From: Paenibacillus glacialis
GTDB taxonomy: Bacteria > Bacillota > Bacilli > Paenibacillales > Paenibacillaceae
DNA: 64,000 nucleotides
Direction of reading: 5' to 3'
Assembly (NCBI RefSeq): GCF_001637205.1
Contig: NZ_LVJH01000029.1
Location: forward strand, 183,715 to 247,714
A model generated the notes under the pieces. That model was not told the DNA's origin and did no database searches. It saw nothing but the letters and a program-made list of their open reading frames with translations. Below, one piece after another: positions 1 to 9,521 of the stretch. Positions within the stretch are counted from its first letter, which is position 1, and every line of letters starts with the position of its first letter. Made by a program: the position numbers and the translations under genes.

Positions 1-1605
1 GACAGTTTCGATCAGCAAGATCAGATCATGACATCGATTAACAAATTGCGTAGTGAGGTTGCGACGCAAGGAACATTGGCATCAATCAGACACTCTGTGG
101 ACACAAATGATGAATTCTATAAGGCAGAGCAGGATTTCTTCGATGAATTCGGACCCGTCTTTCAGGAATATGAAACAGATTACTATCGTGGGTTAGTCAA
201 CTCTAAGTTCAGAGCGGATTTGGAAACCAAATGGGGAAGCCAACTGTTTCAATTGGCAGAACTTTCATTAAAGACATTTAAACCGGAAATCATTGAAGAC
301 CTTCAATTGGAAAATAAGCTAACGACGGAATATTCACAGCTTATCGCATCTGCTAAAATCCCATTCGAAGGGGAAGAAAGAACGTTAACTCAGTTGACAC
401 CATTTGAGCAATCAACGGATCGTCAAATGAGACGTGCTGCTGCTGAAGCTAGATATACGTTCATGGCTGAGAATGAAGAGCAGTTCGACCGTATTTATGA
501 CGACTTGGTTAAAGTACGTACGAAGATTGCAAAGAAACTTGGTTACGCTAATTTCACGGAGCTAGGATATGCCCGTATGAATCGTACGGATTATAATGCA
601 GAAATGGTTGCGAACTTTAGAAATCAAGTTGCGGAATATATCGTTCCAGCGGCTACGAAGTTAAGACAACGTCAGACTCGTCGAATCGATGTTGAACAAT
701 TGGCTTTCTATGACGAAGCTTTTAGCTTCAAAAGCGGAAATGCGACACCTAAAGGAGATCCTGATTGGATTCTTGAGAATGGTGTGAAGATGTACCGTGA
801 GCTTTCACCTGAAGTGAACGAATTCTTCACGTTTATGGTTGATAATGAACTAATGGATCTAGTGAGTAAAAAGGGTAAACAAGGCGGGGGATATTGCACC
901 TACTTGAGCGAGAACGGGGCTCCGTTTATCTTCTCCAATTTCAATGGAACATCTGGGGATATTGATGTGCTTACACATGAAGCGGGGCATGCTTTCCAAG
1001 TATATGAGAGCCGCCATTATAGCGTTCCTGAATATAACTGGCCTACATTTGAAGCATGTGAGATCCACTCGATGAGTATGGAATTCTTTACATGGCCTTG
1101 GATGGATCTGTTCTTTAAGGAAGATGCAGATAAATATCGCTTCAACCATTTAGCTGAATCATTGTTATTTATTCCTTATGGCGTAGCTGTTGATGAATTC
1201 CAACATTTCGTATACGATCATCCAGAAGCGACACCAACGGAGCGTAAGAGCGCATGGCGTGCGATTGAGAAGAAGTACTTACCGCATCGTAATTATGAGA
1301 ATAATCATTATTTGGAGAGCGGTGCGTTCTGGCAGAAGCAAGCCCATATTTTCCAATCCCCATTCTATTATATTGATTATACATTGGCACAAATCTGTGC
1401 ATTCCAATTCTGGAAGAAGATGAACGAAGATTCCAAATCAGCCTGGGCAGATTATTTGAAGTTATGTCAACAGGGAGGAAGTCAATCCTTCTTGGGCCTT
1501 GTGAAAGTAGCTGGTCTAATATCTCCTTTCGAGGATGGTTGTGTAACATCGGTTATCGGTGACATTGAGAGTTGGTTAGACGGGGTAGAGGATGGTAAGC
1601 TGTAA
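1..1605 (+). CDS. M3 family oligoendopeptidase, 5'-truncated by the window edge
   Basis: Zinc metallopeptidase of the M3 (oligoendopeptidase F/thimet) family, expected to degrade short peptides in the cytoplasm. The zinc motif HEAGH lies at about nt 976-990, and the downstream glutamate region (FEACEIHSMS) follows about 25 residues later, as the family requires. The first in-frame ATG is at 28, but the frame is open to base 1 and family members carry about 30-40 more N-terminal residues, so the true start is almost certainly upstream of the window. The gene stands alone and is followed by a strong hairpin terminator. A second, divergent M3 peptidase (PepF) lies at 21314. Confidence 0.93.
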   Translation, partial: DSFDQQDQIMTSINKLRSEVATQGTLASIRHSVDTNDEFYKAEQDFFDEFGPVFQEYETDYYRGLVNSKFRADLETKWGSQLFQLAELSLKTFKPEIIEDLQLENKLTTEYSQLIASAKIPFEGEERTLTQLTPFEQSTDRQMRRAAAEARYTFMAENEEQFDRIYDDLVKVRTKIAKKLGYANFTELGYARMNRTDYNAEMVANFRNQVAEYIVPAATKLRQRQTRRIDVEQLAFYDEAFSFKSGNATPKGDPDWILENGVKMYRELSPEVNEFFTFMVDNELMDLVSKKGKQGGGYCTYLSENGAPFIFSNFNGTSGDIDVLTHEAGHAFQVYESRHYSVPEYNWPTFEACEIHSMSMEFFTWPWMDLFFKEDADKYRFNHLAESLLFIPYGVAVDEFQHFVYDHPEATPTERKSAWRAIEKKYLPHRNYENNHYLESGAFWQKQAHIFQSPFYYIDYTLAQICAFQFWKKMNEDSKSAWADYLKLCQQGGSQSFLGLVKVAGLISPFEDGCVTSVIGDIESWLDGVEDGKL

Positions 1606-1636
1606 TATTGGATAAATAGAATTGAATATTTCATTT

Positions 1637-1674
1637 AAGAAACCACATATGTGAAAAAGCATATGTGGTTTCTT
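1637..1674 (+). terminator. Rho-independent terminator of the M3 peptidase gene
   Basis: A 14-bp perfect stem (AAGAAACCACATAT pairing with ATATGTGGTTTCTT) with a 10-nt loop lies 32 nt after the stop codon. The T content on the 3' side is moderate. Confidence 0.8.
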
Positions 1675-1751
1675 ATGATATAACACAATAGTTACATAAG
1701 CTTTTCTTGTTGTGGATAGGCTGTGATATTAACAAATGAGGACGACAGTGC

Positions 1752-1780
1752 TAGACTAGTACTAGACAGAGCTATATAAT
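1752..1780 (+). promoter_or_regulatory. Candidate sigma-A promoter of the PTS operon
   Basis: TAGACT (4 of 6 to TTGACA) is followed after exactly 17 bp by a perfect TATAAT. It lies about 57 bp upstream of the regulator start codon. No RAT/terminator antitermination structure is seen in the leader, which fits an activator-type rather than antiterminator-type PRD protein. Confidence 0.5.
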
Positions 1781-1836
1781 ATGCAATAATCAATATTTAT
1801 GTAAACGAATACAATCCAAATGGATAGGTGACATAC

Positions 1837-3924
1837 ATGATATCTAGTCGACAACAAAGATTACTTAAACAACTGATGGAAGCAAGACAGTATATTCCAT
1901 TGCAGCAGTTGGCGGATGAATACGATATCTCTTTACGAACGGTTCGTCATGATCTACTACAATTAGAGGACTGGCTACGACAACATGATGTTGTACTTGA
2001 ACGTAGCCGTTCTGCAGGAGTGTATTTGCAACTAGATTCACAGCAGTCAGAGAGTCTGGCCATACAGATGAGAGAGCGCCCAATCTATATGGATGCTAAG
2101 CAGCGTATCACGTTATTGTTGAAGCAACTACTACAAAAAACAAACCTATCTATGGGGGAAATGTTAGCGGAATTTGAGATTAGTAAAAATACGCTACTTC
2201 TCGATTTGAGTGATATTAAAGTGTGGCTCGAACAAAGAAGGCTTACGTTACAGAAAGAAAGAGGAACATTGAGTATTGATGGAAGCGAACAATTAAAGCG
2301 AAGCGCATATTTAGAGTTGCTTCGTGCCGAAGTTACGGATGATAAATTATTGGGATATATGCTCAGTCAGCCATCGGAGGATAAGTTATCTATCGTTCCT
2401 TGGAATGTGTGGTTTAAATCAAGTGATGCCATGATGTTATTTGATTCTATTCAGCATTTGGAGCAACTCCTCGGAATACAGTTGACAGATGCAGGTTACT
2501 CAACACTAACCTTACATTTGTTGATGGCGATGGAACGATTGAAGCATGCTCATGCCATTGAGATGGATCTAGAATTACTGCACGAATTGGAAACACAGCA
2601 TGTATATCAAGTCATTCAAGCTGAAGTAGTACCTGCAGTAGAGCATCATTTTCAAGTTAAACTACCTGCCTCTGAGATTGGATATATAACACAACACGTT
2701 CTTGGTGCACAGAAACAAAATGTCCCCGCAGATGAAGAGTTATATATCGGGCTAGCCAAACAAATCGTCTCTAGAACGGAAAAGGCATTGGGACATCGAC
2801 TACAAATGATTGAACAGATTGTCCAGGGATTAGTGATTCATTTAAAACCTGCGGTCTATCGTGCTAAATTCGATTTACAATCTAAAAATCCGTTACTTGA
2901 TCAATTGAAAATTCAATATGGTTCGTTTCTTACACTTCTTGAACAAATCGTCAATGAAGTTATGGAACCCATCTCCGTTACCTTCGACCTGGATGAGGTT
3001 GGATATATTATGCTTCATATTGGTAGTGGCATAGTTCCTCATGTCGCTCAGATTCGTAAGCGAGTTGCCATCGTATGTGGTTCCGGTTTCGGTACTTCAG
3101 CCATTATCAAACGTCGCTTATCAGATATTTGTCCTCAAGTGGATGTTGTGAATAACTACTCATACAAGGAGTCTAGAGATATTACGCTTAATGATGCGGA
3201 TGCTGTATTAACAACTATTGATATCGGACATCCGATCCCTGTGCCATGGCTAAAGGTGTCACCCCTATTAACATCAAAGGATCAGCAAGAAATTGCTGCT
3301 TTCCTCGGAGTCACTATCATGGAAGAGGCTGGAACAGCGACAACCATTCAGACGGTCAATGACATCTTTCGAGTTGTGGAGCGCAATGCGGATATTCATA
3401 ACCGTAACAAGCTTTTAGAGGAGTTACTGTTTTTGATCCAAGGTGGACATTTACAGGGACCAGAATATACGAACCGTTTAAGCGATTTACTACCATGTAC
3501 ATCCATACGTTTGCAATTAGATTCTATGGACTGGGAATCTGCCATACAAATGGGATGTCAACTGCTAAGCGAACGTAGTTTATCAGGCCTAAACTATGAA
3601 GAGAGATTAGTTGAGATGATCGATTCGAATATACATTCTTTTATCATTCATGATGGCGTTGCTTTTCCACATGCGAATATGCCGGGAGATATTAGGCAGA
3701 CTGGATTTAGCCTAGTCACTTTCCGAGAGCCTATTTCTTTTGGTCCGCTAGCCCATCCTGTCTGGCTAATTATTACGCTTGCAGCCGTTGACAAAGAGCA
3801 ACACGTAGGTGCGCTTAGTACGCTACTCGATGCACTCAATGATGAAATGTTTATGACAGACTTACAGCAATCTTCTAATTCGTATGATATATGGCGATCA
3901 TTTCGAGAGAAGGAGGAGCTATGA
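1837..3924 (+). CDS. PRD-containing PTS transcriptional activator (BglG/LicR/MtlR type) with EIIB and EIIA domains
   Basis: Multidomain PTS-controlled DNA-binding activator of about 695 residues. In order: an N-terminal winged HTH (ISLRTVRHDLLQLEDWL), a second helical region, two PRD modules, an EIIB-like domain with the phosphorylatable Cys motif (VCGSGFGTS), and a C-terminal EIIA domain of the mannitol/fructose class with its active-site His (FPHAN). Such proteins sense transporter flux through PTS phosphorylation and activate the adjacent operon. The ATG at 1837 was chosen because AGGTG lies 6 nt upstream; a GTG at 1828 is an alternative. The stop overlaps the next start (ATGA). The substrate is not shown by this gene; the neighbouring EIIC is of the ascorbate family. 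Confidence 0.92.
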   Translation: MISSRQQRLLKQLMEARQYIPLQQLADEYDISLRTVRHDLLQLEDWLRQHDVVLERSRSAGVYLQLDSQQSESLAIQMRERPIYMDAKQRITLLLKQLLQKTNLSMGEMLAEFEISKNTLLLDLSDIKVWLEQRRLTLQKERGTLSIDGSEQLKRSAYLELLRAEVTDDKLLGYMLSQPSEDKLSIVPWNVWFKSSDAMMLFDSIQHLEQLLGIQLTDAGYSTLTLHLLMAMERLKHAHAIEMDLELLHELETQHVYQVIQAEVVPAVEHHFQVKLPASEIGYITQHVLGAQKQNVPADEELYIGLAKQIVSRTEKALGHRLQMIEQIVQGLVIHLKPAVYRAKFDLQSKNPLLDQLKIQYGSFLTLLEQIVNEVMEPISVTFDLDEVGYIMLHIGSGIVPHVAQIRKRVAIVCGSGFGTSAIIKRRLSDICPQVDVVNNYSYKESRDITLNDADAVLTTIDIGHPIPVPWLKVSPLLTSKDQQEIAAFLGVTIMEEAGTATTIQTVNDIFRVVERNADIHNRNKLLEELLFLIQGGHLQGPEYTNRLSDLLPCTSIRLQLDSMDWESAIQMGCQLLSERSLSGLNYEERLVEMIDSNIHSFIIHDGVAFPHANMPGDIRQTGFSLVTFREPISFGPLAHPVWLIITLAAVDKEQHVGALSTLLDALNDEMFMTDLQQSSNSYDIWRSFREKEEL

Positions 3925-4211
3925 GAAAAATCATCGTGGTATGCAACAGTGGACTAGGAACAAGCATTATGATCCGTATGAATGTGGAAGCACTACTGAA
4001 AGAATTCGGGCTGAAAGCATGGGTTGAACATACAGACGTCACGTCGATGGAAGCACATGACGCAGATTTAATTATTGGATCTAGCTATATTTTAGACTCA
4101 CTAGACTCTATATCAGGGATTGAAATGATTGGGTTGGAGGATTTAATTGATCGTCAATATCTTAAAAAAATGCTAACGGAAAGTACGACATTTCAACTGT
4201 GGGTTGGTTGA
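3921..4211 (+). CDS. PTS EIIB component, ascorbate (Ula/SgaB)-like
   Basis: A 96-residue PTS EIIB protein that carries the phosphate from EIIA to the incoming sugar. The phosphocysteine loop VCNSGLGTS sits at the N-terminus (Cys at about residue 8), as in the lactose/ascorbate EIIB fold. The ATG at 3921 overlaps the regulator stop by 4 nt and has a strong AAGGAGG box, so the genes are translationally coupled. It is followed after 20 nt by the EIIC gene. No separate EIIA gene lies in this operon, so the EIIA domain of the regulator or an unlinked EIIA must supply phosphate. Confidence 0.9.
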   Translation: MRKIIVVCNSGLGTSIMIRMNVEALLKEFGLKAWVEHTDVTSMEAHDADLIIGSSYILDSLDSISGIEMIGLEDLIDRQYLKKMLTESTTFQLWVG

Positions 4212-4231
4212 CCGAGTAAAGGTGAGTGAAT

Positions 4232-5494
4232 ATGAATGCTACACAATTAATTAGTAAAGGATTACTCGGTGAACCTGCGCTACTTCTGGGGTTTATAGCG
4301 TTTCTTGGTTTATTAATTCAGCGGGAGCCAATACAACGTCTGTTAAATGGGACGATTAGAACCATGCTTGGGTACACACTCCTACAGATCGGAGCGAATG
4401 CTGCCGGTACATCTTTGTCTAATTTATCAGCCATCATTCAAAATGGATTTCAAGTCATTGGTATTATTCCTCATAATGAGACCATTACTGGTTTAGCCCA
4501 AATTAATTATGGTGAAGAGATTGCCATAATCATGCTCATTGGCATGATTCTACATCTAGGGATCGCTCGATTTACACCCGTTAAATTCATCTTCCTTACA
4601 GGCCATCACATGTTGTTCATGGCTTCATTATTAGCTGGGACGCTCATGTCTCTGTCCATGTCAACATGGCAGGTCATGGTGATTGGCGGGATTGTGCTGG
4701 CTATATGCATGTCATTCGCACCTTTAATTTCACAACCTTATATTCGTAGAGTAACAGGAGACGAAAGAATTGCCATAGGGCATTTTAATAGTGGAGGATA
4801 CCTCTTGAGTGGGTTTATTGCATCATGGTTTAAGCTGAAGGAAGAGCCGAAGGAACCCTATAAGATGAAGAGGATGCGTGCCTTTTTTCAAGACAATATG
4901 GTGGTTATTACGGTATTTACATTTGTCTTATTTATAGTCTCAAGCTTGTTTGCAACTACACGAGGTATCGAAGAAATGTTCTCTGGACGTCATTTCATTA
5001 GCGTCTCACTCCTTCAGGCAACGTGGTTCGCAGGAGGATGTTACGTCATTCTTGCGGGTGTTAGAATGATGTTATCCGAGATTGTACCCGCTTTTAAAGG
5101 GATTGCTGATCGTGTTGTACCGGGTGCCATTCCTGCATTCGATTGTCCAGTGCTATTCAAATATTCACCATTTGCTGCGATGATCGGATTTTTACTTAGT
5201 TTTACGGGTGGGATTATGGCTATGATCATAATGATGAATATACAATATACAGTCATTATTCCTGGTGTCATTCCACATTTTTTCTCTGGGGGTGCTGCTG
5301 GGGTTATTGCTTATAAAATTGGGGGACGTCGGGGCTTAATCACGTCTTCTCTCGTCCATGGATTTGTCATCACGTTTCTACCGATGTTTCTCATTCCGTT
5401 ATTGTCCAATCTGGGCTATTTACGGACAACCTTTGCTGATAGTGATTTCTCCATCATTGGAATCATCGTTCATGCGATATTCAGTTGGATCTAA
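4232..5494 (+). CDS. PTS EIIC permease, ascorbate family (UlaA/SgaT-like)
   Basis: A polytopic membrane protein of about 420 residues in the UlaA/SgaT family, the vitamin C-type PTS permease that imports and phosphorylates its substrate with EIIB. About 10-11 hydrophobic segments are visible, with the characteristic FLTGHHMLFM stretch near residue 128 and GHFNSGGYLLSG in the middle. The ATG at 4232 was preferred over GTG 4226 because AAAGGTG is spaced 7 nt from it. It is the last gene of the operon, followed by a strong terminator. UlaA homologues in operons without ascorbate-degradation genes may transport other acidic sugars, so ascorbate is only a family inference. Confidence 0.9.
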   Translation: MNATQLISKGLLGEPALLLGFIAFLGLLIQREPIQRLLNGTIRTMLGYTLLQIGANAAGTSLSNLSAIIQNGFQVIGIIPHNETITGLAQINYGEEIAIIMLIGMILHLGIARFTPVKFIFLTGHHMLFMASLLAGTLMSLSMSTWQVMVIGGIVLAICMSFAPLISQPYIRRVTGDERIAIGHFNSGGYLLSGFIASWFKLKEEPKEPYKMKRMRAFFQDNMVVITVFTFVLFIVSSLFATTRGIEEMFSGRHFISVSLLQATWFAGGCYVILAGVRMMLSEIVPAFKGIADRVVPGAIPAFDCPVLFKYSPFAAMIGFLLSFTGGIMAMIIMMNIQYTVIIPGVIPHFFSGGAAGVIAYKIGGRRGLITSSLVHGFVITFLPMFLIPLLSNLGYLRTTFADSDFSIIGIIVHAIFSWI

Positions 5495-5510
5495 GTTGGT
5501 ACACTAACAC

Positions 5511-5550
5511 AAAGAGCCTATCTCAAGAAGAAGTTTGAGGTAGGCTCTTT
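5511..5550 (+). terminator. Rho-independent terminator of the PTS operon
   Basis: The arms AAAGAGCCTA(T)CTCAA and TTGAGGTAGGCTCTTT form a near-perfect 16-bp stem with a short purine loop, 17 nt after the EIIC stop. Confidence 0.85.
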
Positions 5551-5613
5551 GCGTTAGAATAATACACCCAACTTCTTGCCGATGCAAACGGCAGAACCTT
5601 GGACTAACAGTGT

Positions 5614-5634
5614 TGTAAGCGCATCCACTATAAT
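5614..5634 (+). promoter_or_regulatory. cre-like site overlapping a -10 box, upstream of the ABC operon
   Basis: TGTAAGCGCATCCA matches the CcpA cre consensus (TGWAANCGNTNWCA) at all but two positions and abuts a perfect TATAAT at 5629-5634. No good -35 is present at the right spacing. The match to cre is a similarity only; it may indicate carbon-catabolite control of the downstream importer. Confidence 0.3.
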
Positions 5635-5664
5635 GAGGACATCAAGAGAAAAGGGGATATGGAT

Positions 5665-6711
5665 ATGAAGAAAAAATGGATTAGTTCATTTACAGCGTTG
5701 GCATTAGTAGCTGCAATGATCACGGGTTGTAACTCTAACAGTAGCTCTGAAAGCAAATCTGGAACGGAAGGCAAACCAACTGGGAAAATTACCGTATATA
5801 TCGGTCTCCAAGAAGATCATGCGGTTGCAGCAATGAAGAAGTTTACTGCGGACACAGGTATAGAAGCTGAAATGATTCGAATGTCGGCTGGAGAAATCTT
5901 GGCTAAGGTTCGTGCTGAGAAAGATAACCCTAAAGCTGATGTATGGTACGGAGGTCCTGCAGATACGTACGTCCAAGCGGTTTCCGAAGGTTTGCTTGAA
6001 CCTTACAAATCTCCAATTGCGGATAAGATTGATGCGAAATATAAAGATCCAGATGGATATTGGACTGGTGTATATGTTGGAGCTGTTGGATTCGCTTCTA
6101 ACAAAGAGTTCTTAGAAAAGAAAGGATTAGAAGCTCCGAAGAAATGGGAGGACCTGCTAAACCCTGCATTTAAAGGCGAAGTAGTCATGGCTGATCCAGC
6201 ATCTTCTGGTACTGCCTATACTGCGCTTTACACCGTATTAAATGTAATGGGCAGTGAAGACAAAGGATTTGAATATCTAACAAAACTTCATCCTCAAGTG
6301 CAACAATATACAACAAGTGGTGCGGCACCAGGACGAATGGTTGGAATGGGCGAGGCTGGTGTAGGTATTCTATTCGCACATGATATTATCAAATATCAAG
6401 AAGAAGGCTTTAAGAATCTTGTCTTGACGATCCCTGAAGATGGAACAGGTTATGAAACAGGAGCTATTGGTATCATTAAGGGTTCAAAGAATCAAGAACT
6501 TTCACAGAAATTTGTTGATTGGACTTTGTCTCCTGAAGCACAGGAGTTAGGTAAGACTGTAGGTAGTTTCCAGAACATCACGAACTCTGATGCTGTTGGT
6601 CCGGAACAAGCTGTTAAATTAGATGAAATAAATACTATTGATTATGATGTGGCAGAAGCAGGTAAACAGCGCCAACGCTTGATCGATAAGTGGAGTACAG
6701 AAGTTAAGTAA
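5665..6711 (+). CDS. ABC transporter substrate-binding lipoprotein, iron(III)/AfuA-FbpA type (first of two paralogues)
   Basis: Extracellular solute-binding protein of family 1, the type that feeds Fbp/Afu ABC importers (ferric iron, hexose phosphates or 2-aminoethylphosphonate in known members). It has a lipoprotein signal peptide ending in ITGC and a Ser-rich linker, then the family motifs ADVWYGGPADT and TAYTALYT. ATG 5665 is chosen over 5659 because GGGG lies 8 nt upstream. It heads an operon with a fused permease, an ATPase and a second binding protein (start 9522) that shares long stretches with it. The substrate cannot be told from sequence. Confidence 0.88.
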   Translation: MKKKWISSFTALALVAAMITGCNSNSSSESKSGTEGKPTGKITVYIGLQEDHAVAAMKKFTADTGIEAEMIRMSAGEILAKVRAEKDNPKADVWYGGPADTYVQAVSEGLLEPYKSPIADKIDAKYKDPDGYWTGVYVGAVGFASNKEFLEKKGLEAPKKWEDLLNPAFKGEVVMADPASSGTAYTALYTVLNVMGSEDKGFEYLTKLHPQVQQYTTSGAAPGRMVGMGEAGVGILFAHDIIKYQEEGFKNLVLTIPEDGTGYETGAIGIIKGSKNQELSQKFVDWTLSPEAQELGKTVGSFQNITNSDAVGPEQAVKLDEINTIDYDVAEAGKQRQRLIDKWSTEVK

Positions 6712-6739
6712 TTAAATCATCTTGAGAGGGGAGAGCTAA

Positions 6740-8395
6740 ATGGGCGCTAAGTTCAAAAGATTCAAGCGTGAGCCACTCCTGCCGATACTAATCGTGTTAG
6801 TTATGCTCAGCTTACTTGTATTTATTGTCTATCCTTTATTTCAAATCTTTAAATCGAGTTTCGTGACTACGGATGGTATGTTTAACTTCGATGGGTACAA
6901 GAGGGTGTTGTCAGGTGGTGGGTTATTCACCGCCTTGACCAACTCCTTAGTCCTTGCGTTCCTGTCGGCGACACTTTCAACAGTCATCGCATATTTGTTC
7001 GCTTACACGTTCGCTTATGTAAAAGTGCCATTCAAACGATTGTTTAACGGCATTGCCATCCTACCAATTATCTCACCGCCATTTGTTATTGCATTATCGG
7101 CGATGTTGTTGCTTGGTAAACAAGGATTAATAACCAAAAACTTGTTGGGTCTTGATAATGCTAATATTTATGGGCTTCATGGTCTGGTGTTGGTTCAGAC
7201 ATTATCATTCTTTCCTATTGCATTCCTTACTCTGTCGGGGCTACTTCGTTCAATCAGCCCCTCTCTAGAGGAAGCTAGTCAGAATATGGGTGCGAATAAG
7301 CTAAAGACATTTGTTACGGTAACTCTTCCGTTGTCCGTACCCGGAATTGCAAATGCATTCTTACTTGTTTTTGTACAATCACTTGCTGACTTTGGAAATC
7401 CAATGACCATTGGTGGGAATTACTCTACTGTTGCACGAGAAATTTATTTACAGGCTGTAGGTAGTTATAATATGCAGTCTGGTGCGGCACTTGCGATAGT
7501 ATTGCTCACGGTTACTTTGATCGTATATGTGCTTCAGAAATTCTGGGTAGGCAAGAAGAGTTATGTCACAGTTACAGGTAAACCGACTGGACAGAGAAGA
7601 TTGATAGAATCTGGTCCTATTAAAATGATACTGTTCGCATTTTGTATCATTATGTCTTGTATCGTCATTGCTTTTTATGCATTAGTCCCTATAGGTTCAT
7701 TTATTAAATTGTGGGGGATTAATAATAGCTTCACATTAGATCATTATAAATATGTGTTCTCTATTGGACAAAAGGCCATGAAAGATACACTAACACTAGC
7801 CTTAATCGCAACACCGATATCCGGCTTACTTGGGATGATTATTGCCTTCTTAATTGTACGGAAGAAGTTTCTTGGGAAAAAAGCTCTCGAAATCATCAGC
7901 ATGTTATCGATCGCGGTACCCGGGACAGTTATCGGTATCGGATACATTCTTTCTTTCAACAAAGCTCCGTTAGCGTTAACAGGGACGGCTGTGATTATCA
8001 TTGCAGCATTTGTTATTCGGGCGATGCCTGTAGGAATTCGATCAGGAATTGCTGCATTACAGCAGATAGATCCTAGTATTGAAGAAGCAGCTACTAATTT
8101 GGGCGCGAAGCAAGCCAAAGTGTTTACAAGTGTCGTCTTACCACTCATTAAATCTGCCTTTTTCAGTGGATTGGTGAACAGTTTTGTTAAGAGTATGACT
8201 GCAATGAGTGCTGTTATATTCCTGATTTCTGCGAAGTATAACCTTATTACAGCATCTATTCTTGCGCAAGTGGAAGCGGGTCGGATTGGTGTGGCAAGTG
8301 CATACTGTACGATTCTAATCATTATTATGATTATTGCTATGATTTTGTTAAACCTACTAGTGAAGTGGATGAGTGGACCTAGACGTACAACTTAA
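6740..8395 (+). CDS. ABC transporter permease, fused two-domain iron-type (FbpB-like)
   Basis: A 551-residue inner-membrane permease with two tandem binding-protein-dependent transport domains. EAA loops are visible in each half (LEEASQNMGANKLKTFVTVTLP near residue 175, and IEEAATNLGAKQAK near residue 450), so a single polypeptide supplies both transmembrane halves, as in FbpB/AfuB. About 12 hydrophobic segments can be counted. It starts 29 nt after the binding-protein stop with a GGGGAGAG box, and the ATPase gene follows after 38 nt. Confidence 0.92.
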   Translation: MGAKFKRFKREPLLPILIVLVMLSLLVFIVYPLFQIFKSSFVTTDGMFNFDGYKRVLSGGGLFTALTNSLVLAFLSATLSTVIAYLFAYTFAYVKVPFKRLFNGIAILPIISPPFVIALSAMLLLGKQGLITKNLLGLDNANIYGLHGLVLVQTLSFFPIAFLTLSGLLRSISPSLEEASQNMGANKLKTFVTVTLPLSVPGIANAFLLVFVQSLADFGNPMTIGGNYSTVAREIYLQAVGSYNMQSGAALAIVLLTVTLIVYVLQKFWVGKKSYVTVTGKPTGQRRLIESGPIKMILFAFCIIMSCIVIAFYALVPIGSFIKLWGINNSFTLDHYKYVFSIGQKAMKDTLTLALIATPISGLLGMIIAFLIVRKKFLGKKALEIISMLSIAVPGTVIGIGYILSFNKAPLALTGTAVIIIAAFVIRAMPVGIRSGIAALQQIDPSIEEAATNLGAKQAKVFTSVVLPLIKSAFFSGLVNSFVKSMTAMSAVIFLISAKYNLITASILAQVEAGRIGVASAYCTILIIIMIIAMILLNLLVKWMSGPRRTT

Positions 8396-8432
8396 TACAA
8401 CAACAGAACCTTTATGAGATGGGGGAAAAGTC

Positions 8433-9494
8433 ATGGCTAAGACTGTTAGTTTAAAACAAATATCCAAAGCATTTACCGATGACAAAGGGAAACTAACCTA
8501 CGCTGTTGAGAAAGTCAATTTAGAAATCGAAGCGGGACAATTCGTGACCCTTCTTGGTCCTTCCGGTTGTGGTAAAACGACAACACTTCGGATGATCGCG
8601 GGCTTTGAAGATATAACATCAGGTGATATTTTTTTCGGCGATGAGAATGTCAATGAAGTTCCACCGAATAAGAGAGACTGTACAATGGTATTCCAATCCT
8701 ATGCTTTATTTCCGCATTTAAATGTGTTCGAGAATATAGCATACGGTCTTCGCATCAAGAAATTATCTCAAGAGGCCATTCGGAAGAAAGTAGAATCCGT
8801 CTTAAATATCATGAATTTAAATGATTATCTGGAACGCATGCCATCGCAACTGTCAGGAGGTCAACAGCAGCGCGTCGCCTTAGCAAGAGCACTAGTGATG
8901 GAACCAGGCGTGCTACTATTTGATGAACCTCTATCCAATCTCGATGCTAAGCTTCGAGTTGTCATGAGAGATGAGATTCGTAGGATCCAACAACAAATTG
9001 GGATTACGACCGTATATGTCACACATGACCAGAGTGAAGCGATGAGTATGAGTGATATGATCATTGTAATGAATAAAGGGAAAATCGAGCAGATGGGAAG
9101 CCCAATGGAAATCTACCAGCGTCCTAAGACAAAGTTCGTAGCTGATTTCATCGGTTCGGCTAATTTCGTGGAAGGTGTAGTTAAAGGGATTGATAATGGG
9201 AGATTATTAATAGAGACTCATTCCGGAATACTGAAGGTTCGTCGCGATGGATTCAAGATCGGTCAGGCTGTAACAGTCGTTATTCGTCCAGAAGCTGTGA
9301 CGCTTACGAAGGGTACAACACATTTGGGTAAAATTACTAAAAGTATATTTATGGGACAAACACAAGAATACGAGGTAGAATATGATGGTCAACACCTTCA
9401 GATTACGGAGCATAATCCGATTCAAGAACATGTATTTCAGGTAGGTCATGAAGTATCGTTACAATTCTCTGAAGATTCATTGCATATTATTTGA
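8433..9494 (+). CDS. ABC transporter ATP-binding protein with C-terminal TOBE domain (FbpC/PotA type)
   Basis: A 353-residue ATPase that energises the importer encoded around it. Walker A is GPSGCGKTT (about residue 40), the signature is LSGGQQQR (about 140), Walker B is VLLFDEP and the switch is VTHD. After residue about 240 a C-terminal TOBE-like extension (VVIRPEAVTL) follows, as in iron, polyamine and maltose-type importers. The start has a GGGGGAA box. The length is normal for the family. Confidence 0.93.
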   Translation: MAKTVSLKQISKAFTDDKGKLTYAVEKVNLEIEAGQFVTLLGPSGCGKTTTLRMIAGFEDITSGDIFFGDENVNEVPPNKRDCTMVFQSYALFPHLNVFENIAYGLRIKKLSQEAIRKKVESVLNIMNLNDYLERMPSQLSGGQQQRVALARALVMEPGVLLFDEPLSNLDAKLRVVMRDEIRRIQQQIGITTVYVTHDQSEAMSMSDMIIVMNKGKIEQMGSPMEIYQRPKTKFVADFIGSANFVEGVVKGIDNGRLLIETHSGILKVRRDGFKIGQAVTVVIRPEAVTLTKGTTHLGKITKSIFMGQTQEYEVEYDGQHLQITEHNPIQEHVFQVGHEVSLQFSEDSLHII

Positions 9495-9521
9495 TACTTT
9501 CAGTGAAAAGAGGGGGGACGC

